Assembly: GCF_900104575.1 (NCBI RefSeq)
Contig: NZ_LT629731.1
Coordinates: 2,492,689-2,556,688, forward strand
Origin: Bacillus tuaregi
Lineage (GTDB): Bacteria > Bacillota > Bacilli > Bacillales > Cytobacillaceae
DNA: 64,000 bases
Reading direction: 5' to 3'
In this document: one piece after another, positions 50,857-60,240 of the stretch
Numbering within the stretch: the first letter of the stretch is position 1
Layout: every line of letters starts with the position of its first letter
Notes under the pieces: generated by a model
What the model was told of the DNA's origin: nothing
Databases searched by the model: none
What the model saw: only the letters and a program-made list of their open reading frames with translations
Position numbers and translations under genes: made by a program

Positions 50857-51765
50857 ATGAAAAAACGGTTTTCGTTAGGTTTAATCTTACTACTATTCTT
50901 CTTACTTACCGCCTGTTCAAGTAATGAAGAAGCAGAAAAAAATCCGTCTGCAACAGAACCTGAAAAGAAAGAGGAAGTTTTTAAAATCGGAGCTATCCCT
51001 GACCAAAACGCTGCTGATATGAATAGAAGCTTAAGCAAATTAGCTGATTTCTTAAGTGAAAAAACAGATCTTAAAGTAGAATATGTTCCTTCTGTAGATT
51101 ATGCTGCACTTGTTACTGCTTTTGAACGGGGCGAAATGCACTTAGCCTGGTTTGGCGGTCTTACAGGTGTACAAGCAAGAAACATCGTACCTGACGCTGA
51201 GGCAATTGCGCAAAGACCGATGGACGAGGAATTCCATTCTGTTTTTATTGCAGATACAAATACCAATATAAGCAGTCTTGATGACTTAAAGGGACAAAGC
51301 TTTACATTTGGCAGTGAAAGCTCCACCTCCGGTCATTTAATGCCGCGTTACTTCCTTGAGGAGGCAGGTATCAATCCGGAAGAGGATTTTGACGGTCAGC
51401 CGAATTATTCAGGCTCACATGATAAAACCTACAAATTAGTTGAATCTGGCTCCATGAAGGCTGGTGTATTAAATATATCCGTATGGGAAGCTGCCGTTGC
51501 CGAAAAGAAAGTGGACACAAGCAAAGTGGATGTTTTCTATACAACACCAAGCTACTTTGATTATCATTGGACGATTAATAATAGGATTGATGAAAAATTT
51601 GGCGAAGGAATAAAACAAAAGATAGCGGAAGCCCTTCTTTCCATCAACAGTACAGATCAAGCAGAAATTATGGAACTATTCCAATCGGATAAATTTATCC
51701 CAACTAAAAATGAAAATTATAAGGAGATCGAACAGGTGGCCAAGGAAGTTGGCATTATTAAATAG
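50857..51765 (+). CDS. phnD: PhnD-family phosphonate/phosphite-binding lipoprotein
   Basis: 302 aa. It has a signal peptide with lipobox LTACSS, then a PhnD-type binding domain: FKIGAIPDQNAADMNRSLSKLADFLSEKTDLKVEYVPS (in parts), AWFGGLTGVQAR, and SESSTSGHLMPRYFLEEAG with the Ser/Thr phosphonate-binding cluster. It delivers phosphonate, phosphite or a similar anion to the ABC transporter encoded by the next two genes. No phosphonate-degrading enzyme is encoded nearby, so the ligand remains open. CTGGAGG is 7 nt before the ATG. Confidence 0.9.
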   Translation: MKKRFSLGLILLLFFLLTACSSNEEAEKNPSATEPEKKEEVFKIGAIPDQNAADMNRSLSKLADFLSEKTDLKVEYVPSVDYAALVTAFERGEMHLAWFGGLTGVQARNIVPDAEAIAQRPMDEEFHSVFIADTNTNISSLDDLKGQSFTFGSESSTSGHLMPRYFLEEAGINPEEDFDGQPNYSGSHDKTYKLVESGSMKAGVLNISVWEAAVAEKKVDTSKVDVFYTTPSYFDYHWTINNRIDEKFGEGIKQKIAEALLSINSTDQAEIMELFQSDKFIPTKNENYKEIEQVAKEVGIIK

Positions 51766-51777
51766 AGGGTGAAGAGG

Positions 51778-52548
51778 TTGTCGTCATCAACAGAAATGAT
51801 AATAGTAAGTAACATATCAAAATATTATGAGCGGAAGATAGCTTTATCTTCCCTTTCTTTTTCAATCAAAAAAGGAGAATTAGTTGCCTTAATCGGCCCA
51901 AGCGGCGCCGGTAAAACAACCCTGCTTAATACATTTGCCACCGTTGTCAAACCAGATGAAGGTGTGTTGACCATAACCGGTACCCGTGCCGAAAAACTTA
52001 CTAATCGCAAAGCTTTAGCAAAAAAAATCGGCATTATCAGACAGCAGTTTGACCTTGTCGGACAGTTACCAGTGATTCATAACGTGTTAGCAGGAAGACT
52101 GGCAGATTGGGGGTTAATTAAATCACTCTGGTCACTTATGATCCCGCAGGAAAAGGAGGCTGTTCAAAAAGCCTTAGCAAGGGTTGGACTGGCAGATAAA
52201 CAATATGTGCAAACGGCAAAATTATCCGGTGGTGAACAGCAGCGTGTCGCATTGGCCCGTCTCTTGCTCCAAAGACCGGAAATAATCCTAGCGGATGAAC
52301 CGGTCGCTTCATTAGACCCTGCGCGTGCAGAAGATATTCTTTCCATGCTAACTAAGCTTGTGAAAGAGGAGAAACAAACCTTGATTACGAGTCTCCATTC
52401 CGTCGAATATGCAAAAAAATATTTCACCAGAATCATTGCAATAAAAAACGGCCAGGTTTTTTTTGATTTGCCTGTCCATAAAGTGAGTGATGGTTTATTA
52501 TCTGAGCTTTATCAATTAGAGGAGCGGTCAGATAATGGAGAAGCTTAA
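51778..52548 (+). CDS. phnC: PhnC-type ABC transporter ATPase
   Basis: About 256 aa. Walker A LIGPSGAGKTTLLN, Q-loop IIRQQFDLVG, signature LSGGEQQRVALARLL, Walker B EIILADEPVASLD and switch histidine SLHSVEYAK are all present, so it should hydrolyse ATP for uptake. The start is uncertain: I chose the TTG at 51778, with GAGGG 8 nt upstream; an ATG at 51796 lacks a good site. It overlaps the permease gene by 14 nt. Confidence 0.88.
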   Translation: MSSSTEMIIVSNISKYYERKIALSSLSFSIKKGELVALIGPSGAGKTTLLNTFATVVKPDEGVLTITGTRAEKLTNRKALAKKIGIIRQQFDLVGQLPVIHNVLAGRLADWGLIKSLWSLMIPQEKEAVQKALARVGLADKQYVQTAKLSGGEQQRVALARLLLQRPEIILADEPVASLDPARAEDILSMLTKLVKEEKQTLITSLHSVEYAKKYFTRIIAIKNGQVFFDLPVHKVSDGLLSELYQLEERSDNGEA

Positions 52549-54166
52549 AGACATGCTCCAGCTGCAGCGTAAAAATGTCTTATCCGTACTTTTGTCTGTT
52601 GCATTTGTTTGGAGTCTATTTGCGGTCAATTGGCGTGAGGATTTAGTTCACACTGGAGGTATGGCTACCCTCCAACAGGTTGGAGAAGCACTCATCCATC
52701 CCAATTTTTCACCCTATATTATCCAATTGGCCATTGAATCGACATGGATTACGCTTGCATATGCTATTTGTGGAATGTCACTAGCCATTTTGATTGCCTT
52801 TTTCTTTGGTATCTTTGCCTCAGGAATACTGCATGACCGTACAGGATCAAAGCTTGTTTCCAAGAGTATTTTCCGTAGCATTCTTGGTTTTTTAAGAGCG
52901 ATTCATGAGCTGGTTTGGGCCTTAATCTTTGTTGCTATGTTCGGTCTTTCCCCGCTTTCAGCCATTTTGGCATTAGGGATACCATATGGCGGGATACTAG
53001 GCAGAATATTTGCTGATATGCTGAATGATGTACCTGAAGAACCGATTCAAGCATTGCGTTCCTCAGGAGCCTCAAAGCTTCAATGTCTGCTCTACGGGTA
53101 TCTTCCTCTCGTGCGTGCTAGCATCATCAGCTATACGATGTACCGTTTTGAATGCGCTATCCGTTCATCAGCGATTATGAGCTTTGTCGGATTAGGTGGA
53201 CTGGGTTTTCAAATTCAATTATCTTTAAATGACTTGAAATATGACGAGGTATGGACTTTTCTCTTCTTTTTAATTGCGATTGTTATCCTCGTTGACAGCT
53301 GGAGTGTACAGGTGAGAAAAGGGCTGCATGAAGCCAAAAAAGGCTTTTCCTTTGTGACTTTCTCCCTCCTATTAACGATCGGGCTGTTCAGTTTATCATG
53401 GTGGTTTATTTTTGCCTTGCAAAATGCAAGTCTAAAGGATTTATTTTCCGACAAAAATGCCTTTTATGCCCAGAAATTTTTCATGGGTCTTTCAGGCATC
53501 GGTGTAGAGCAGCCTGCATTTTTGAGTAGCGAAAGCTGGAAGGAAGCTTTAAGCCTGACTTACGAAACTCTAAGAATGAGTGTCTTGGCTATAGGCATTT
53601 CGACCATCACCATGTTTTTAACCGTCATTCCTGCAGCCAGAAATATTGCTGACGGCTCACTGACGTTAATCCATAAATGGTATAACTGGCTACTATTTGG
53701 ATTCATACGCATCATGTATATTTTTAGCCGTGCGATTCCGGAGCTAGTCTGGGCCATGATCATCATCTTTATCCTCAAACCAGGTGTGCTGCCCGGTGCG
53801 ATTGCGCTGGCTCTCCATAACTTTGGTATATTAGGGAAGCTTTGTGCGGAGGTCATCGAAGACTTGGATGAACGTCCTGTCCGAAATCTTGCCTCAAGCG
53901 GTGCTTCAAAAGGCCAAATGCTATTATACGGTGTCTTGCCAGCCGTTATGCCCCAGTTTCTAATGTACATTTTATACCGCTGGGAGGTAATCATGCGGAC
54001 AACGATTGTGGTTGGCTTTGTCGGTGCAGGTGGTCTTGGTCAGCAGTTTAAAATGAGCCTAAGCTTTTTTCACTATACAGATGTAACCCTCCTGCTCTTG
54101 TGTTACTGCATCCTGGTTATGATTGCTGACTTTATTTCAGAAGCAGCCAGAAAAACAGCAAAATAA
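52535..54166 (+). CDS. phnE: fused double PhnE-type ABC permease
   Basis: 543 aa made of two PhnE permease modules in one chain, instead of the usual 260-280 aa protein acting as a dimer. Each half has about six membrane segments and the ABC-contact loop (GLGGLGFQIQLSLND; GAGGLGQQFKMSLSFF) plus the EPIQALRSSGASKLQ / RPVRNLASSGASKGQ EAA-like motif. Fused permeases of this type are known in Firmicutes phosphonate/phosphite systems. It is the last gene of the operon, followed by a terminator. Confidence 0.88.
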   Translation: MEKLKDMLQLQRKNVLSVLLSVAFVWSLFAVNWREDLVHTGGMATLQQVGEALIHPNFSPYIIQLAIESTWITLAYAICGMSLAILIAFFFGIFASGILHDRTGSKLVSKSIFRSILGFLRAIHELVWALIFVAMFGLSPLSAILALGIPYGGILGRIFADMLNDVPEEPIQALRSSGASKLQCLLYGYLPLVRASIISYTMYRFECAIRSSAIMSFVGLGGLGFQIQLSLNDLKYDEVWTFLFFLIAIVILVDSWSVQVRKGLHEAKKGFSFVTFSLLLTIGLFSLSWWFIFALQNASLKDLFSDKNAFYAQKFFMGLSGIGVEQPAFLSSESWKEALSLTYETLRMSVLAIGISTITMFLTVIPAARNIADGSLTLIHKWYNWLLFGFIRIMYIFSRAIPELVWAMIIIFILKPGVLPGAIALALHNFGILGKLCAEVIEDLDERPVRNLASSGASKGQMLLYGVLPAVMPQFLMYILYRWEVIMRTTIVVGFVGAGGLGQQFKMSLSFFHYTDVTLLLLCYCILVMIADFISEAARKTAK

Positions 54167-54183
54167 AGGTCCTGTTTCATTGA

Positions 54184-54230
54184 TAAAAAAAGAACGCTGC
54201 AGTTAAATTAACGTGCAGCGCTCTTTTTTT
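54184..54230. terminator. bidirectional terminator
   Basis: AGAACGCTGCA / TGCAGCGCTCT stem with a 12-nt loop, flanked by A and T runs, between the convergent permease and helD genes. Confidence 0.85.
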
Positions 54231-56598
54231 ATTTCTTAGAGCTTTTCTCTTCCAGCTCTACATATTCATGACTCTGCAACACCTCATAGGACTCCTGAGG
54301 CTGTCTTGAAATAAACATACTTTCTTTACCTAGTGAAAAGAGATGTAATTCATGCATCGCTCTTGTACAGGAGGTATAGAATAATTCACGCTCCATTTCA
54401 CGGCCAAAGTTCTGTTGGGACGCATTATACATAATGACAGCATCAAACTCGATACCCTTGGCTAAATACGCTGGAATAAACACAAGTCCCTTTTCATAAT
54501 GAATCGAGCCCTTTTCCATTAAATATCCATCTATTTCACTCGACAACGCTTGAAAGGCCTGTTTGGTTTCATGTGCATTTTTGCCAATTACTGCAATTGT
54601 TTGATAGCCGTTATGGCGTAAATTATGGATACGCTCCAATATCTTTTCCTTTAAATTCCATTCATTAGACACATGTGTTAAGGTTGGTTTTCGTCCCTCA
54701 CGGTTAAAAGGCTCAATCTTATCACCTTCAATCACTAACCCTCTTGTAAATTCTACAATTTGTTTTGTAGAGCGATAGCTTTTCGTTAAGACAATTGTTT
54801 CTTTTTCCACTTCAGAATCCACTTGAAAAATATTGACCATATCCTTGGAATGGAGAAAAATAGCTTGATTCATATCACCTAACAAGGTCATTTTGGAGTA
54901 TGGAAATAATTCTTTTAAATAAGCAAATTGGAAGGGTGAATAATCCTGTGCTTCATCAATAAAAACATGACGAATACTTAAATTCACCTTTCTCCCTTCA
55001 ATCATATCTTTTAAATATAAAAACGGAGTCGCATCCTCATAGGTAAGGATATTTTTCTGGAGTGCCGTAATCGATATTTGACAAATTTGCCCCCACTCCT
55101 GCGGCAGGTCTTGTGTAAAATGATGTTGCTCAATAAATAGCTGCTGATATATCTTTTTCATATCAATAAACCGCAGCCTTTTGACGCTGTGAATAAGCGG
55201 CTTCATCTCTCGATTAACCACTTGTTTGACAAGAAATTTTCTTTCCTCCTCAAAATCATTAAACGTATCATCCTTCAACCCGCGCTTCTTCTTATAAGCA
55301 TTGAAAGCAGCTAGATAATCCTCCTTCTCTAAATATTGAATTTCCTCTTCCACCCAACTCTTCCTTTGTTCCCGTTTGGCCTGAACTCTTAAGCGTTTTA
55401 TGATCCAATCCTTCACGATTTGAATCCGATTAGCAATCGACATCTTCTTGTCGAGCTGATAAAACTGGTCAAGTATATCCATTTTAGAAACAATCACATC
55501 GCCACGAAAGAAAATATCCTTAAAATAAAGCCCGCCTAAGTGAATACAATCAAGAAAGGCGTCAATATAGGCCTTAAATCGAAGGCTACCCTTAAACCGA
55601 ATACTGGCTATTCTAGTCTGATAATAGGTCGATGATTCCTCATTTAACAAAAATTCAAGCTGTGAAAACGGATCCTCCAGCTTATAATGGTTCCCTAAAT
55701 GACTATCTAAATATTCTTGAAAGGTCGTCTGCTTCATATTTTCTTCGCCTAGCTCCGGAAGAACAGTCGATACATAGCTGTTAAACAGTGGATTGGGCGA
55801 GAATAACATAATATTTTCAGAGTCAAGTGTTTCACGATAGCGGTAAAGCAAATAGGCCACACGCTGTAGGGCAGCAGATGTCTTCCCGCTTCCTGCCACT
55901 CCCTGCACAACAAGCAATTTACTTTTTTCATTGCGGATGATTCGGTTTTGCTCTCTTTGAATGGTTGCTACAATGCTTTTCATTTGTGTGCTCGCATTTG
56001 CGCCGAGTACTTCCTGCAAGAGCTCATCTCCGATGGTGATTCCCGTGTCAAACATAGAGATCATCTGCCCGTTGCGAATCATAAACTGCCGCTTTAGGGT
56101 CATTTCACCCGATATTTTTCCTTCAGGTGTTTCATAGAAAGCAGGTCCAGGTGAAAAATCATAATATAGACTTGAAATGGGTGCGCGCCAATCATAAATA
56201 AGAAACTGCTCCTCCTCTCGGTCCATAAAGGAGGCAATCCCTAAATAAACAGCTTCAGTCGCTTCCCCCTCTTCTTTAAAGTCAATCCTCCCAAAATAGG
56301 GAGAATCCTTCAAACGAGATAACGTCTTTAAACGCTTATGAATCTGACCATGACTGCGTTCCCGTTCGGATAATAGCTCAGCCTGCTGCTTGATGCTTGT
56401 AAACGTTTCAATGACATCATCTGGTTCATCGAGATTGACTGTAACATCCTGCCAAAATGTTTTTCTAAGCTCGAGAGTATCTGATTTCACATCACCGCTA
56501 CGATTTTGTAATTTATCAATGGCATAATCTATTTCAACAATCACTTGATTGATTTTATCTTGTTCTAAAGATACTTCCTTTTCTTCTTCTTTACTCAT
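54229..56598 (-). CDS. helD: RNA polymerase recycling helicase HelD
   Basis: About 789 aa. An N-terminal coiled-coil arm (residues about 10-120) precedes the SF1 helicase core: Walker A VVQGVAGSGKTSAALQR near residue 235, Walker B FIDEAQDYSPFQF, and the C-terminal AKGIEFDAVIMYNAS and SCTRAMHELHL motifs. HelD releases stalled or DNA-bound RNA polymerase and confers some rifampicin tolerance. The length and arm match the B. subtilis class. The start is the ATG at 56598, with TAGGAG 7 nt upstream, rather than the TTG-type frame further up. Confidence 0.92.
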   Translation of the reverse strand: MSKEEEKEVSLEQDKINQVIVEIDYAIDKLQNRSGDVKSDTLELRKTFWQDVTVNLDEPDDVIETFTSIKQQAELLSERERSHGQIHKRLKTLSRLKDSPYFGRIDFKEEGEATEAVYLGIASFMDREEEQFLIYDWRAPISSLYYDFSPGPAFYETPEGKISGEMTLKRQFMIRNGQMISMFDTGITIGDELLQEVLGANASTQMKSIVATIQREQNRIIRNEKSKLLVVQGVAGSGKTSAALQRVAYLLYRYRETLDSENIMLFSPNPLFNSYVSTVLPELGEENMKQTTFQEYLDSHLGNHYKLEDPFSQLEFLLNEESSTYYQTRIASIRFKGSLRFKAYIDAFLDCIHLGGLYFKDIFFRGDVIVSKMDILDQFYQLDKKMSIANRIQIVKDWIIKRLRVQAKREQRKSWVEEEIQYLEKEDYLAAFNAYKKKRGLKDDTFNDFEEERKFLVKQVVNREMKPLIHSVKRLRFIDMKKIYQQLFIEQHHFTQDLPQEWGQICQISITALQKNILTYEDATPFLYLKDMIEGRKVNLSIRHVFIDEAQDYSPFQFAYLKELFPYSKMTLLGDMNQAIFLHSKDMVNIFQVDSEVEKETIVLTKSYRSTKQIVEFTRGLVIEGDKIEPFNREGRKPTLTHVSNEWNLKEKILERIHNLRHNGYQTIAVIGKNAHETKQAFQALSSEIDGYLMEKGSIHYEKGLVFIPAYLAKGIEFDAVIMYNASQQNFGREMERELFYTSCTRAMHELHLFSLGKESMFISRQPQESYEVLQSHEYVELEEKSSKK

Positions 56599-56696
56599 AA
56601 GACCACTCCTACAAAACAATCGTTCCAAGCTCCCTCATATATAACGGGTGCCTGGTTAATCCTTAGAATTTATCAACGATTGTATTTTCCAACCGA

Positions 56697-56930
56697 TTAC
56701 TCATCTATTAACAAGGCAAGCATTTGCTTATTCCGTGCTTCCTTTTCCTCTGTAGAGGATAAATCATATTTTTTCAGCAAATGGAACATTTCATTTAATT
56801 CGGCTTGTGTGTGCTCTTTAGAAAAATAGGCAGTAAACCCATTAATAATGTCATCTGGTAAAAAAGAGCGTTGTGATTCATATTTGTTCTTTACGTCTTC
56901 CTGACTGTGATCTAATTTACAATTACTCAT
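56697..56930 (-). CDS. small hypothetical protein, 77 aa
   Basis: Helical, acidic and cytoplasmic. It starts MSNCKLDHSQEDVKNKYESQ and contains SFLPDDIINGFTAYFSKEHTQAELNEMFHLLKKYDL (in parts), which suggests a compact three-helix fold. GGGGAATAAAGGA precedes the ATG at 56930; an ATG eight codons earlier is unsupported. No family recognised. It is 100 nt upstream of helD on the same strand and might be co-transcribed with it. Confidence 0.6.
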   Translation of the reverse strand: MSNCKLDHSQEDVKNKYESQRSFLPDDIINGFTAYFSKEHTQAELNEMFHLLKKYDLSSTEEKEARNKQMLALLIDE

Positions 56931-57135
56931 TCCTTTATTCCCCTTTATATTCAAGTAATAGCATTTATGCTAATTTCTCCTAACGTAATTAAAATTATAG
57001 CTATCTTTCTATGATGTATCAAATGATACTCGTCAGCTGATTGATTGGCTTTATCTATGCGCTAGCCTTCTTAACTTCTGCAATTAGAGGTATACTTATT
57101 ACAGAATGACGTTAAATAGAAAGGAGAGACTGTTT

Positions 57136-58188
57136 TTGTCAAACACTAATCAATCTGAAACTGTTACCTTATTAGAGGACCTGCTAACCATATCTAGTCC
57201 ATCCGGAAATACATACGAAATTATTTCTTATATTGAAGCTTTTTTAAGAGAGCTGGAGATTAACACGAAACGTAACCGCAAAGGCGGATTGATTGCCACA
57301 CTGCCTGGTAAAGATGCACTTCATCATCGAATGCTGACTGCTCATGTTGACACATTAGGTGCTATGGTTAAGGAAATTAAAGCTAACGGACGCTTAAAGC
57401 TCGATTTGATTGGAGGATTTAAATATAACTCTATTGAAGGGGAATATTGTACCATTGAAACAGCTTCCGGTAAAAAATACACCGGTACCATCCTCATGCA
57501 TCAAACGTCTGTCCATGTTTATAGGGATGCTGATAAAAAAGAAAGAAATCAAGAAAACATGGAAATTAGAATTGATGAAAGGGTGAACAGTCAGGAGGAT
57601 GTGCGTGCTCTTGGCATCGAGGTCGGTGATTTTATTTCCTTCGACCCACGTGTGGAAATCACCCCGTCTGGATTTATTAAATCAAGGCATCTAGATGATA
57701 AAGCTAGCGTCGCCATTTTATTGCAGCTGTTGAAAAAAATCAAATCGGAAAACATCAGTCTACCTTATACAACCCATATCCTCATCTCCAATAATGAAGA
57801 AATTGGTTACGGGGGAAATTCAAATATCACTCCCGAGACTGTAGAATATTTAGCTGTTGATATGGGAGCGATTGGTGATGGCCAAGCAACAGACGAATAC
57901 ACGGTATCTATTTGTGCCAAGGATTCTAGCGGACCGTACCATTATGGACTCAGAAAACGACTTGTACAGCTTGCCGAGGAGAATGGAATACAATACAAAC
58001 TTGATATCTATCCGTTCTATGGTTCGGACGCTTCCGCTGCAATTCGAGCAGGACATGATATTATCCATGGATTAATCGGACCGGGAATCGATGCTTCCCA
58101 TGCATTTGAACGAACACATAAACAAGCACTAGAACAAACAGCACAGCTTTTATACCATTATGTACAGTCTGAGATGATTCTCTCATAA
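57136..58188 (+). CDS. M42 family metallopeptidase
   Basis: About 350 aa aminopeptidase of the M42 (glutamyl/deblocking aminopeptidase) family, usually a cytoplasmic dodecameric complex trimming peptides. Metal and catalytic residues are visible: TAHVDTLG, the bridging Asp in RHLDDKAS, catalytic Glu in NNEEIGYGG, VDMGAIGDG and the final His in ASHAFERTH. The start is the TTG at 57136, with AAAGGAGAG 8-9 nt upstream. Monocistronic, with a terminator at 58187. Confidence 0.9.
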   Translation: MSNTNQSETVTLLEDLLTISSPSGNTYEIISYIEAFLRELEINTKRNRKGGLIATLPGKDALHHRMLTAHVDTLGAMVKEIKANGRLKLDLIGGFKYNSIEGEYCTIETASGKKYTGTILMHQTSVHVYRDADKKERNQENMEIRIDERVNSQEDVRALGIEVGDFISFDPRVEITPSGFIKSRHLDDKASVAILLQLLKKIKSENISLPYTTHILISNNEEIGYGGNSNITPETVEYLAVDMGAIGDGQATDEYTVSICAKDSSGPYHYGLRKRLVQLAEENGIQYKLDIYPFYGSDASAAIRAGHDIIHGLIGPGIDASHAFERTHKQALEQTAQLLYHYVQSEMILS

Positions 58189-58221
58189 AAAGGGAAAAGC
58201 CGGTTGGCTTTTCCCTTTTTA
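58187..58221. terminator. bidirectional terminator
   Basis: AAAAGGGAAAAGCC / GGCTTTTCCCTTTT stem with a GGTT loop, between the convergent M42 peptidase and selB genes. Confidence 0.9.
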
Positions 58222-60105
58222 TTATGATTCCCAAACACGTTTATTTTCGACTCGTTTCGTTAAACGGAACTGATCAAGCTTCTCGAGAAATGGAATCATC
58301 AGTTTTCTTGACAAACTTAGAATTTGTTTCGCATCACGGATATCGAATTCTGCATCTGTTTCCGATTTCAGCTTGTTGACTGCCTGATCAAAAACTTCAC
58401 GGTGCCAGAAATACTGTCCATCAAGAGAAATAATTTCTCCTTCCTCTTCAAGAAAATGTTTTATATCCTTGGTTAGATGGTCAGGAATTCCATCATTATT
58501 AAAGTAATCACTTAAATATTGTACCTGGTAACCATCCTGTTTCATCTTAGTCAGCATATTTTCCGTTCGCTTTTGCCAGTTTTTCGGAACATGTGGGGTA
58601 AAGGTGAATAACGCCACATATTGTCCTTTTTTCCTGACAAGATTTTTTTCAGCTCCATAGTCAAGGACATATTCTAATAGTGCTTTTGGAAATTCCTTTT
58701 GTAAGGGATGAAATAGCTCTGCTTTATTGATACCCGCTTTCATAGAGTATTGAGAATGATAGTATGATAAGCGATCAGTAAATTCCTCTAATAGAGTCTC
58801 AATAATCGATTGGAGCGTATATTCCTTTTTATTAAGAAACACAAACTCCTCATGATTCAATTCAGCTAGAAGCGATGCTTCATCCAGTGATGTCCGTTTT
58901 ATCAGCTCTGTTAAAGGTAGGCTTTTAGCTTCCACAAGGGCTGCTGTAATTCTTTCCTTTGCTGTGCCGACTTTTTTCTGCTCCATCTGCTGAATCGTCC
59001 TGTACCCAAATTTATACTTTTCACCTCGCGGTTCAATCACCCAGCCTCCACCGATGGTTTCTGATGGTGTTGGTCTTCTCAGGATAAAACGGTCCCCTCG
59101 TTTTGTCACAATCTCTTCCTCAAGCCTTAGCTGGCATAAGACCTCATCATTCTCTGTTTCAATTACATTACGGTCAAAAAAGACAATTCTACCCATAACC
59201 TCAGCGGTACCAATATGACATTTAATCGGCATCCGCTGCTTCACAATATAATCTAAATCATTAACGACCTGCATGGCAACATCAATGGTTTTCGTGACAA
59301 TAAAATGCTCAGAAGAAACCAGCACATCCCCACGCTCGAGCTGTTCCTTTGCGACAGCGGAAAGGTTAATGGCCGCTCGTTGTCCGGCAACCGCATGGTC
59401 AACAGCTTGGTGATGAACCTGAATTTGTCTTGCCCGCACCAGCAGACCTTTTGGCAGCACGCTTAAGGCCTGACCTTCGGTAACCGTTCCTTCATAAACC
59501 GTTCCTCTCACAACCGTTCCCTGTCCCTTAACAGTAAATACCTGATCAATCGGTAATCGAAAAGCACCGCGGAAATCACGCATTTCCTGTTCTTTTAATG
59601 TAGCAATGATTGCAGACTTTAACTCTTCTACACCCTTTTTAGAAACACTATCAACCAGTACATATGGCATACGTTCAAAGACAGTATCCTTCAGTTCATC
59701 AAAGATTTCTTCCTTGACCACTTCAATTAATTCTTCCTCTACCCGATCAATCTTTGTAATGGCAACCATTCCATTCTTAATACCAAGAAATTTCAGGATT
59801 TCAAGATGCTCCCTTGTCTGCGGCATCACACCTTCATCTGCTGCCACAACTAATACGACTAAATCAATGCCTGCTACTCCGGCAATCATTTGCCTGATAA
59901 ATCGTTCATGACCTGGAACATCAATAACCGATATTTGAAGCTCTTCATCCTCGTATAAGGGTGCAAAACCAAGTTCAATCGAAATATTTCGTTCCTTTTC
60001 TTCCTTTAATCGGTCTGTATCGACATTCGTCAATGCTTTTGTAAGGGTTGTCTTACCATGGTCGATATGACCAGCCATCCCAATGGTGAAATATCGTTTA
60101 CTCAT
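58222..60105 (-). CDS. selB: selenocysteine-specific elongation factor SelB
   Basis: About 627 aa. The GTPase domain has GHIDHGKTTLTKAL, DVPGHERF and AITKID. It is followed by elongation-factor domains 2-3 and a long C-terminal part with winged-helix repeats (for example FTDRLSYYHSQYSMKAGINKAELF) that in SelB bind the SECIS hairpin. It brings Sec-tRNA to UGA codons. No selA, selD or tRNA-Sec is found next to it in this window. AGGTGG precedes the ATG at 60105, three codons into the open frame. Confidence 0.92.
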   Translation of the reverse strand: MSKRYFTIGMAGHIDHGKTTLTKALTNVDTDRLKEEKERNISIELGFAPLYEDEELQISVIDVPGHERFIRQMIAGVAGIDLVVLVVAADEGVMPQTREHLEILKFLGIKNGMVAITKIDRVEEELIEVVKEEIFDELKDTVFERMPYVLVDSVSKKGVEELKSAIIATLKEQEMRDFRGAFRLPIDQVFTVKGQGTVVRGTVYEGTVTEGQALSVLPKGLLVRARQIQVHHQAVDHAVAGQRAAINLSAVAKEQLERGDVLVSSEHFIVTKTIDVAMQVVNDLDYIVKQRMPIKCHIGTAEVMGRIVFFDRNVIETENDEVLCQLRLEEEIVTKRGDRFILRRPTPSETIGGGWVIEPRGEKYKFGYRTIQQMEQKKVGTAKERITAALVEAKSLPLTELIKRTSLDEASLLAELNHEEFVFLNKKEYTLQSIIETLLEEFTDRLSYYHSQYSMKAGINKAELFHPLQKEFPKALLEYVLDYGAEKNLVRKKGQYVALFTFTPHVPKNWQKRTENMLTKMKQDGYQVQYLSDYFNNDGIPDHLTKDIKHFLEEEGEIISLDGQYFWHREVFDQAVNKLKSETDAEFDIRDAKQILSLSRKLMIPFLEKLDQFRLTKRVENKRVWES

Positions 60106-60201
60106 TCTAGCCACCTGCTTTTATGTATGTATCCATTTACTTTTTCATTATATCATGTTGTCGTATCTGTGAAACGGTAGTAATTATACGAAAAAGGCAG
60201 A

Positions 60202-60232
60202 CATACAAGGAAAAGTTCGTTTTCCTTGTATG
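60202..60232 (-). terminator. terminator of the sbcDC operon
   Basis: Perfect 13-bp stem CATACAAGGAAAA / TTTTCCTTGTATG with a 5-nt loop, just past the sbcC stop; the minus strand continues CTGCCTTTTTCG. Confidence 0.75.
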
Positions 60233-60240
60233 CAGGATTA

